NCBI GenBank assembly: GCA_002245135.1
Contig: NGBS01001210.1
Location: 1 to 41,603 of the forward strand
Reading direction: 5' to 3'
DNA: 41,603 bases
Origin: Proteromonas lacertae
Taxonomy: Eukaryota > Sar > Bigyra > Opalinata > Proteromonadidae
In this document: piece by piece, positions 33,962 to 41,603 of the stretch
How positions within the stretch are numbered: the first letter of the stretch is position 1
Layout of the letters: each line of letters opens with the position of its first letter
The notes under the pieces: generated by a model
Told to the model about the DNA's origin: nothing
Database searches by the model: none
What the model saw: the letters and a program-made list of their open reading frames with translations, nothing else
Position numbers and translations under genes: made by a program

Positions 33962-34532
33962 ATGGATTATGCTGATCAAGAATGTATGTTAGATTTGTTT
34001 ACTGATCTACTATCGTATGATAATATAAAAGAAAATAACCCAGAAAAGGTGTTGAAAGATCTATGTGAAGTATAAATAATATTCTAGAAAATAGGAAAGT
34101 CAAAAAATACTTGAATCATCGTTTAAAAGAGGTTATGAAAATATCTGTAATGAATTTCTTAGTTTATATGAACAATACAAAATAACTCATCAACAGCTTA
34201 TGAAGAATAATAGAATATCTGAGATAGAAATAGAAAGTGAAGGTACAAAGTTATATCCCTTTTATTGTCATTTTTATCATTTATTCCCTTTGAAAGTAGA
34301 AAATGAAGTAAAACCCTTTAATTTTGAAGGATTGAATAATTGGTATAATGAAAGAAAGAAATGGGTTAAAACAACAACTTTAAATCCCAAAGTAATAAAT
34401 ATAGATCGAAATATAATGTTAAATAATTTAATGCAATATGAAGATGTAAAACTTCGTGTAGCTATTCCTTTACAACAACTGATCGATATTTTGAATGAAA
34501 AATGGGAAATAGAAGATTTAGAAGAGTTATAA
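33962..34532 (+). CDS. Unknown protein, 181 residues (right copy)
   Basis: Two exons around a 25-nt intron (34070-34094), the shortest class in the window. The N-terminus is acidic and helical (MDYADQECMLDLFTDLLSYD), followed by Glu/Lys-rich helices. The C-terminal part has NNWYNERKKWVKTT and AIPLQQLIDILNEKWEIEDL. This ending loosely recalls the Gag1-like clamp (DUF4050) domain of fungal proteins, where a W...R..W segment precedes a PL..L.D.L...WE motif; I hold that only weakly. No signal peptide or membrane segment. It lies between the BTB and Arp10 genes on the same strand with gaps of about 130 bases on either side. Both arm copies are intact. Confidence 0.7.
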
Positions 34533-34659
34533 ATGTATATGTATATATGTATTTAATAATGTTATTTGTATTACTTTGCTGTTTCACTCATAAAAGAAGA
34601 ATATTTGATTTAATTTTGACATGATTTGAGCAAAGTTTGATCAAAATAGAAAAAAAGAA

Positions 34660-35681
34660 ATGAATTTTTTGAAAGAATTAGAAGAAAATAAAAATAATTG
34701 TGTAATAGAAATAGGTAGTTATAGTATAAGATGTAATATCAGTGGTAAATCAACTCCATTTATTCTTGAAAGTCCAGTATTTTTCAAAATATTTACTTTG
34801 ATAGATAAAGAAGTATTTGAAATGTGATAATAATCCATTGCTAAAAGAAGAATGGAATAATATCCTGTTACCTGTAATAAACCATATATTTTATCGGTAT
34901 TTTGTTAGTTTATTATTATTGATTGAATAGAGTATTGATGATTCGTCCAAGAGAATACAATGTATTTATTATACACAGTTACATGTTTCCAAATAATCTA
35001 CTATCTTCAATAAAAGAGCTTTGTGAAGATTATATAAAAGTAGGTCATTTAATCTTAAATCCCAATTTCAGTTATTTGAGTGGTTTATATGGTGATGAAA
35101 CTTATATGATAATAGATTTTGGTTATTATTCAATCAATATAATCGGAATAATAAATGGAATTCCAAATTATTCAAATATAGTTTATTTTAACCTGTTAAA
35201 TGTGGAGAAATTATCTTCAAAATTAATAAAAAGTTTAAATATAAGTGATGAAGAAAGTGGAATTGATTTATGGTTGAATAGTAATTGTGTAAAATGTGAA
35301 AATGATATTCCTGATTATGAATGTATAGAATTATCATTTGAGAAAAGAATAAATGGTGAATTAAGAAGTAGTGGTTGGGAAGATATATTTAAATTAAATG
35401 ATGAAGGAGAATGTTTAATAACAAAAATAATAGAATTTATAGAGAATAGTCCAATAGATAGTCGAAAAGAATTAATTAGTCACATTATGATATTAGGTGG
35501 TTTAAGTGAAACAAGTGGTTTATGTAAAAGAATAAAAATGGAATTAGATAGAAATGTTGAGATGAATCGATTAAATAAACTGAAAGAATATGTTGGTTTT
35601 AAAGATTGTGAATATCCTCCTTGTTTAGTGTATTGGATGAGCTGTTCTTTATTAACTAGTTTATTATCCGTAAACAGATAA
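34660..35681 (+). CDS. ACTR10: Actin-related protein Arp10, dynactin pointed-end subunit (right copy)
   Basis: Three exons with introns at 34777-34804 and 34897-34930 give 319 residues. The actin fold shows in VIEIGSYSIRCNISG (phosphate loop 1 region), MIIDFGYYSINIIGIINGIP (phosphate loop 2, matching the DCGYRESLVLPIYEGIP region of human ACTR10) and SPIDSRKELISHIMILGG, close to CPIDTRKQLAENLVVIGG of human ACTR10. The end resembles the CVAWLGGAIFGAL segment. Arp10 caps the Arp1 filament in dynactin, so this organism should have cytoplasmic dynein cargo transport. It is about 100 residues shorter than human ACTR10 (417), missing parts of the middle and C-terminus. The ATG at 34660 is the only one that includes the first actin motif. 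Confidence 0.82.
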
Positions 35682-35784
35682 AATTAAAATATTAGTAGTT
35701 GTTATTTGTGAGTTTAATAAAGAAAAAAATGAGAATAAAAAATATATCCGTTATCTTCGTGGTTTAATAGTGAAGAAAATATGA

Positions 35785-36732
35785 ATGATTGAAGTTGTTT
35801 TACTTATTATTTTAGTTTCAACATTCTTATATGGATTGAATTTAGTTGATATTGATATTTCAAAATCACTTTCGCTTGATGATAAAGAAAATGTGCTAAA
35901 AACTGATAAAAATCAACCAAAAAGATTTATTAGATATGTTCCATCTAATTTAGAAAGAAAATGGTATTCAATAATAAAATCACATCAGATTAATTCAGTT
36001 GAAGAATATTCTGTTTTATTTGACAAATATGAAGATAAAATATCATCTTTGCTTTCTTCAATTAGAAAATGTTTATCAAATAGAGGATATTCTTGTTATA
36101 ATGATGATTTTTCTTATTTTATATTTGATATTAATGGAATGATTGAGAAAGAATATATTGAACCAATATTTGGTGTTTTTTCAATTCATTATCAACTTTA
36201 TCAAGATTATGTTTATGAAGATATATTCAATCAACACTTTATTATTCCTTCTCATAGAAACTCAAGAGAGAATCCAATAGTATATATTGATACAGATGCT
36301 TCATTATTTCACCATTTTAACAAACAAAAACAACAATTTGAAGGAGTTAATCAGAGGTTTATTTACAATATTTATCATGATAAAATGAGAAGTTATTTCA
36401 AACAATGGTTTTTATTTGATGAAAATATTCACAACAATACAAACATTTATAATCATTTACCAAATTCTCTCATTCCTATTTATCATTATTTCAATATCAA
36501 ACCAGATTTATCATCATCATCTCTTCTAAATCCACTCAATCTGTTGAAGAAATATAATGATGATGATAATTATTTAATTCTAAAGATGAATATTTCACAA
36601 GGAATAGATAAACATTTGTTTCATAGAATCAAACATGATAAAGGATTAAAAATGAATGAACTATTCTTAACTTACACTCCTTCAACTCAAATTGATAATT
36701 TAAATGTATTTACATTTTATTCATTTTATTAA
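35785..36732 (+). CDS. Signal-peptide protein of unknown function, 315 residues (right copy, intact)
   Basis: A single open frame. MIEVVLLIILVSTFLYG is a clear signal peptide or anchor. The body is rich in Tyr, His, Asn and Ile with few cysteines (two near RKCLSNRGYSCYND). Segments such as FSYFIFDINGMIEKEYIEP and NPIVYIDTDASLFHHF contain Asp-based motifs (DIN, DTD) that could bind metal, as in glycosyltransferases, but no family can be named. Probably secreted or luminal. It follows Arp10 by about 100 bases on the same strand and converges on the next gene 162 bases downstream. The left copy is frame-disrupted. Confidence 0.7.
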   Translation: MIEVVLLIILVSTFLYGLNLVDIDISKSLSLDDKENVLKTDKNQPKRFIRYVPSNLERKWYSIIKSHQINSVEEYSVLFDKYEDKISSLLSSIRKCLSNRGYSCYNDDFSYFIFDINGMIEKEYIEPIFGVFSIHYQLYQDYVYEDIFNQHFIIPSHRNSRENPIVYIDTDASLFHHFNKQKQQFEGVNQRFIYNIYHDKMRSYFKQWFLFDENIHNNTNIYNHLPNSLIPIYHYFNIKPDLSSSSLLNPLNLLKKYNDDDNYLILKMNISQGIDKHLFHRIKHDKGLKMNELFLTYTPSTQIDNLNVFTFYSFY

Positions 36733-36894
36733 TAGTTTTCTCAAAATTCTCAACAAATGTTAGATTTAATGAGAGATTTGATTTATTTAAGACAAAAAGG
36801 AATAAGAACTCACATCTCTTTATAATTTATTTTTATATTCTACATTTGGTGATTAAACAATAAACAACAAATATAGATAAACACAAATTTTAGT

Positions 36895-38535
36895 TTATAA
36901 TTTGTTTAGTAATTCATAAGATTTCATTATACATTCTTCTAAATCATCAATAACTATATTCTCCTTTTTATCTATTTCTTTTTCTCTTTCATCTCTATTT
37001 GTTTTTATAAATATATTTATATTATTATATATACAATTTATAACTTGAATAATACTTTGGTGGTGTTAAAAATGATTCTATTTCATTCATTTCTTCACAT
37101 TCACCTTCATCTTCTATTATTGGTGTTTTATTCTCATTTGTCTTTATATTTATCTTACTCAATTCTTTCATCATTTCTTGAGAGGATTTATCTTTATAAG
37201 AAACATAATATTGTGGTTTTAACATCTCAGAATTATCAATTGATTCATTCTGTAATTCATTTGGAGAGATTATTTTGTGATTGTTTAAAATGTTGTTATT
37301 CTCTATTCTCCTTTTATTTTCTTTATCCAAATCTTTTGAACTGAATTTACATTCATTATTGAAATAACTTGGCCTTTGATAATAAGATTTATCTAATTAT
37401 ACAAATATTATAACAATTATACGATGATATGAACATGATGTTATTCTTTTCTAATAAATAATAAATGATAAAAAATATATATACTGGTTTGGGTGAGATA
37501 TATGTTTTTATTACACTTTCATCATCTCCTTCATTTTCTTCTTCAAAATGCAATGTATCAATATAATTAGAATTTGTATTTGGAATTTGAATATTGTCAC
37601 AAATCATTTCAGAATTAAATAATTGAATATAACATCTCTTTATTGAATTTATCATTGCATTTAATCGATTCTTTGGATTTTCATATTCATATTTATTCTT
37701 ATAAATTCCTCGACCAAATATTATCAATGATAGATGTATTAGAATATTCACAAAATTATTAAATGAAATTGATAATGATGGTATTTTAGGCTTTTTCAGA
37801 TAATGAGGTGTTGAATAATCTATTCTATTCATTATTATTATTATTATTATTATACAATTCATTCATTATTTTTACTTTATTAATATCTGTATTATTTACA
37901 TTATATTCTATTATCTTTATTAATTCTTTATTTCTTATATGCAATGGATAAATTTCACTTTTATTCAGAATATCTTCAAATTGATGTATTGTTAATTCAA
38001 AATTGGCTTTCATATTGTTTTTCTATTTGATATACCATTCTAATTATATTCATACTGTGTAATATTTATATATTCTTCTTAAACCAGATTTATATCTTTC
38101 CATTTCAGGTTTTAATACACTAATCATTTCACAAGAATTTTGGAAGAGATTTAATGAGTTTAATAATGGTGATAATGAAGATTCTATAAAGCGAGAATAT
38201 GGTTGAATATCATGTTTGTATTTCATTCTTGCTAGTTCTTCGATTGATTCATAAAAGCCACTGTAAGGAATTGATCTATGATTATTGCCTTCTAGAGCAT
38301 ATTTTGAGGATTTTTCAAGGAATATATTTTCTATTACTTCTGAATTCATGAATCCACAGTCTTGAGCAAATCTGTCAAAGTCTTTCCAGTACATTACACG
38401 CAGATTATCTTCTCTTCTCTCTTTAGCATAATAATTAAACAATTCAAATGATATTTTAACCAAAGAATTGAATTTATTCATTTTAAATTTAAAAATATTC
38501 AAACAAGAATCAAGCGTATTTTCATTATTTCTCAT
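36895..38535 (-). CDS. Six-exon gene of unknown function, 490 residues (right copy, intact)
   Basis: Exons 38535-38056, 38022-37856, 37824-37485, 37450-37423, 37392-37035 and 36994-36895 join in frame; introns are 33, 31, 34, 30 and 40 nt, and one exon is only 28 nt. I cannot name the protein. Its first half has helical modules of the form VMYWKDFDRFAQDCGFM, IPYSGFYESIEELARMKY, LTIHQFEDILNKSEIYP and SISFNNFVNILIHLSLIIFG. Repeated hydrophobic-F-x-x-F/L patterns of this kind resemble degenerate EF-hand modules seen in some flagellar proteins, a weak inference. The C-terminal third is Asn/Glu/Lys-rich, with PKYYSSYK echoing an earlier PQYYVSYK. There is no signal peptide. It is the neighbour of the pseudokinase-LRR gene, 72 bases away. 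Confidence 0.75.
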
Positions 38536-38607
38536 TTATTCGTGATGTAATAGTTTATCACTAAAACAAAAACTCTATACATTATTAATATATACCATTA
38601 ATCCATA

Positions 38608-40012
38608 TTAGTAGATTAAATTTACATTTGGATAAGAATCATGAAATTGTTTAATTATATCCTCTGAAATACTATTATCCTTTATATTAAGATCTTTTAC
38701 ATTAGACAACTCACTCAAATGTAAGCACAATTCAGTCAAACCTGATTCCGTCAATCCACAACTCTCAATTTCAACATTTTCTAACATTTTGAGATTACTA
38801 AAAGAATTAATCAAATATCCTAATCCTTCATCATTAAATGGATTAAAACACAATTGTAAATGTTTAAGATTTATTAGAGTTGATAAATTTTCACTCAATT
38901 TTTCAATCCCTTTCTCCGGAATAGTGTTGTGGTTTAAATTCAAAGTTTCTATCATTGGCATGTGTAATAATACATTACATAAATATGGAATACCTATAAT
39001 ACACATTTGTACATCTAATATTAATATATAAATATTATATATATATATACTTTTCAATTTGAATGTCTTTAGACATGGAAAGGAAAATAATTGTGAACTT
39101 AAATAACACATTCCTCCAGTAAAGAATGATAAATCTAACATAATTATTATATATATATATAAATATACTAGACATATTTAATTCTTCTAAATTATAATAT
39201 TCTTGTAATGGGCTTAAGCTATTACTATCATCAACTTCTGGATTTTCACTAAAATTTAAATACTCAATCTTATATGGATATAAAACCGAAGATAATAACA
39301 TATTTAATGAATATGAAAACAAATTTGTATCTTTTAAATTAAAGTATTTTAAAAATGTAAAAGTCTTCAAACTTAATGACAAATCAATAATATCTTCATT
39401 ATTAAAATGATTTCCAGAAAAATTAAGCGCAGTAATAAAACGAAAACTATCAAAATAAGTTGAGAAATTTGAGATTATTCCACTTGAAAAATTATTTTCT
39501 ATTTTTTATAAAACAATATATATAAGATACTTTCAAATGAAATTTCATAACCATCATTAATACCATTTATAAATGTATTTGTTGTAGGTCTTAGCTTCAA
39601 ATATGACTGGATTCTTGCTTTGTATTTCGGTTCTTCAAAACACATTAATATTGGTAATATAGAATCTGTCAAATTCTTATCTTTATTACATTCATATAAA
39701 ACTCTAATAAATAATTTATAATTTCTAGTAATATGCCTTATTAACACTCTATTTTTGATTTGAATATTATTCTTTATTAACGATAATGGATAATAAGCAT
39801 CAGCTAATAATGAAGCTAATATTACATCTGTAAATTCTAATGATTGTTTAAATATTTCTTCATTCATTTCTTTTTCTTCTTTTTCTCGACTTCCATCTAT
39901 TGATGATTGACATAGTGAAGCAAATAAATTACAACAAATTATTGTACAATTTGAGAAAGATGCTTTTGAAGCTGATTTATGTTTATACCTGTATTTACTC
40001 ATATACATTGTA

Positions 40013-40050
<38 letters not shown>

Positions 40051-40946
40051 CAATATAATATACATTTCAATTCAATTAGTAATTCATTTGCTAATAACCG
40101 TGATTTTTGTGTTTTTCTTAACAACTTTGATAATAAATTATTGATTGAACAATGCTTTATTTTATTATATTTTCCAATATGTATTTTTTCTAATAAATCT
40201 TTTGCATTAGCTGCATGGAATGGAGGAACTCCTCCACTAAAAATATAATATAATAAACAACCGACACTCCATATATCAGTTGATTCATCAAACTCTTTTT
40301 CTCTTAATATTTCTGGACTTTGGTAATTATTGAAATGTTTAATAAGTAAATAAGGTAATAAGCCATACCCTGTAACTAAAACTAAGTTATCATCCATAAA
40401 ATTATCACATCTTAAGATTGAGGATGGTGATATATTACCATGAATTATTCTATTATCTGCAAATGCAGTTAATGTTGTTACAATCTGGATAGATAATTTA
40501 TAACGGTAAGAATCTTCAATTTCCATCAGTTTCAGTGTAGCTATTGACCCCTGTGTTACATACGGTGAAAATAGAAGTAATGCATTATATTTATCAAAGT
40601 AGAATGGGTATATTTCACAGATGTGAGGAAATTGTCTACAAGTAGCAGTAAGATCAATCTATTCATCATATAATTATATTTTTATATATATCTTATACAT
40701 AATGACATATGGTAGATGTTTTTAAGTGGTTGGTAGAAATGTGAGTAATGGTTTGAAGTAGCGATGTCTCAGTGTTTCTAACTAAATATAAAGTAGAGTT
40801 GTCCTTTTTTCCAAGTGAAGAAATAATCTAAAATACAGTAAAAAATTTAATACCTTATAACCAAGATTCTTTTCAAATGTTTCCTATAGATATGATAATC
40901 AATATATTATTTATACAAATGTAAACTTAGTGGGAATATCAGTCAT
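38608..40946 (-). CDS. Pseudokinase with C-terminal leucine-rich repeats (copy 1, complete)
   Basis: Eight exons with introns at 40884-40916, 40828-40853, 40659-40698, 40014-40063, 39499-39530, 39135-39168 and 39015-39050 give 695 residues. The N-lobe starts MTDIPTKFTFETFEKNLGYK. The catalytic loop reads HGNISPSS in place of HRDLKPxN and VTGYGL in place of DFG, so catalysis is improbable, while QSPEIL and TDIWSVGCLLYYIFSGGVPPF keep the C-lobe scaffold. A middle section of about 160 helical residues follows, then RI-type LRRs such as IEYLNFSENPEV, IETLNLNHNTIPEKGIEKL and LKHLQLCFNPFNDEGLGYL. It has no membrane anchor. The last bases before the stop fall in the duplication arm. A cytosolic scaffold or sensor role is inferred. 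Confidence 0.87.
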
Positions 40947-41091
40947 CTCTTTTCAAAAAGAAAAACACAGAATGGGTGTCCCAAAATGTTTTGGGACTAG
41001 TAATAAAACCCCTAAAAAGACAAAATACAACAGAGTGTATTAACAAAAAAATACAATTAAATCCAACATTTGTTATATTGTAAATTGAAAA
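40947..41091. promoter_or_regulatory. Divergent promoter, pseudokinase-LRR and zinc transporter
   Basis: 145 bases between divergent starts (40946 minus, 41092 plus). It contains the perfect dyad GTCCCAAAA-TG-TTTTGGGAC at 40978-40997, a candidate operator shared by both genes. Confidence 0.5.
40978..40997. repeat. Perfect 9-bp dyad with 2-base centre
   Basis: GTCCCAAAA at 40978-40986 and TTTTGGGAC at 40989-40997 are exact inverted copies. This is GC-containing symmetry in AT-rich DNA, placed between two divergent genes. Confidence 0.75.
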
Positions 41092-41603
41092 ATGACAACT
41101 TCATCTAACGAAATTCAATTGCAATTGAAACAACCATTAGTAGAAGAAAAGTGCAAACAAATATCACCTGACGAAATTCCAACTCAAACTGAACAAGATG
41201 CAGCAAATCTTGCTAATATGTATTTTTTATATTTTATTTTATTTAATGAATAGTCAAAGAGTTAGAAAATCACAAAAGAAGTTTATGTTGGTAATTACTT
41301 TGAATATAATTTACATAATTGCTCAAATCATTGGAGGTCTTTTATCCAACAGTTATGTATGTTATTATTATTTTATATTTTTTATTTTATAGGCAATTGT
41401 GGTGATGCAGCTCATGAATTTACTGATTTAACAGGTTATGTGATTTCTCTTATATCATTATGTGTTAGTTTAAGACCAGCCAATAAGAAATATACCTTTG
41501 GATTCTATCGATTCGAAGTACTTGGTTCAATATTAGCTGTATTAGTGATGTGGGTATTTGTTGTTGTTTTAATCTATGAAGCAATTGAAAGATTCCGAGA
41601 TCT
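41092..41603 (+). CDS. Zinc transporter, cation diffusion facilitator (ZnT/SLC30 type), 5' part
   Basis: Three exons are visible, with introns at 41220-41253 and 41352-41392; the gene runs off the window. After a hydrophilic start (MTTSSNEIQLQLKQPLVEE) come membrane segments matching ZnT proteins: FMLVITLNIIYIIAQIIGG (TM1), then SNCGDAAHEFTDLTGYVISL with the HxxxD pair of TM2 that binds zinc, then SLRPANKKYTFGFYRFEVLG and SILAVLVMWVFVVVLIYEA (TM3). The loop SRPA...FG..R.E.LG is a hallmark of vertebrate ZnT2/3/8-like members. Such proteins export Zn2+ from cytosol into organelles or out of the cell in exchange for protons. The second intron boundary was set by the need to keep GGLLSNSNCGDAAH in frame. 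Confidence 0.9.

Larger units (their letters stand above)
27442..38645 (-). repeat. Right arm of giant inverted duplication
   Basis: Reverse complement of 1-11212. Its inner end lies within the last codons of K2, and its outer mapped end lies inside the last exon of the pseudokinase-LRR gene, where the left copy leaves the window. Because K2 is complete here and only its tail is found on the left, the right arm looks like the ancestral copy. Confidence 0.97.

Noticed and set aside
1-38645. Inverted duplication as a fold-back sequencing chimera
   Set aside because: A fold-back read gives adjacent mirror arms. Here 16 kb of unique DNA with a complete transposon and the E1 gene separates them, and the arms differ by real substitutions and a deletion.
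1-41603. Reassigned stop codons, tRNA or rRNA genes, CRISPR arrays
   Set aside because: TAA and TGA both end well-formed genes, with no conserved in-frame stops left after intron removal. I saw no cloverleaf, rRNA or spaced-repeat array.

Overview
The window is AT-rich nuclear DNA from a eukaryote, most likely a protist with a compact genome. The evidence is a eukaryote-only gene set (a ubiquitin-activating enzyme E1, the dynactin actin-related protein Arp10, a BTB-BACK protein, a GSK3/CDK-type kinase and a ZnT-type zinc transporter), intergenic gaps down to 40 bases, and very small introns. By joining reading frames I placed 52 introns of 25-50 nt, almost all of the form GTAT...TAG. TAA and TGA both end genes, so nothing suggests a reassigned stop codon. 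I cannot name the lineage. Gene names rest on recognised motifs only, since no database search was possible.

The dominant structure is a very large inverted duplication. Positions 1-11212 (left arm, still open at the window edge) reappear in reverse complement at 27442-38645 (right arm), nearly identical apart from scattered small indels. Reading inward, each arm carries: the 3' end of a pseudokinase-LRR gene, a six-exon gene of unknown function, a gene for a protein with a signal peptide, Arp10, a small unknown gene, a BTB-BACK gene, an unknown acidic-tailed gene that shares a 40-base promoter with a CMGC kinase, a fucosyltransferase-like gene, and a decayed fragment of the K gene family. 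Some genes are frame-disrupted in one arm only, one in both arms, and some are intact in both.

The 16.2-kb centre (11213-27441) is single-copy. It holds a second pseudokinase-LRR gene, a 5.3-kb DNA transposon (15177-20496) with 48-bp terminal inverted repeats, a GATAC target duplication, an integrase of the Ty3/Ginger type and a second protein, a 639-bp hairpin element nested near its right end, the E1 gene, and two tandem paralogues (K1, K2) of an unrecognised protein family. The transposon appears to sit inside the first coding exon of a minus-strand host gene (L): the start codon lies at 20517 and the rest of the exon resumes at 15176.

Right of the duplication lie the complete pseudokinase-LRR gene (38608-40946, minus) and the 5' part of a zinc transporter gene (from 41092, plus), which share a 145-base divergent promoter containing a perfect 9-bp dyad. 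Recurring upstream motifs include paired CAAGCC boxes one helical turn apart.
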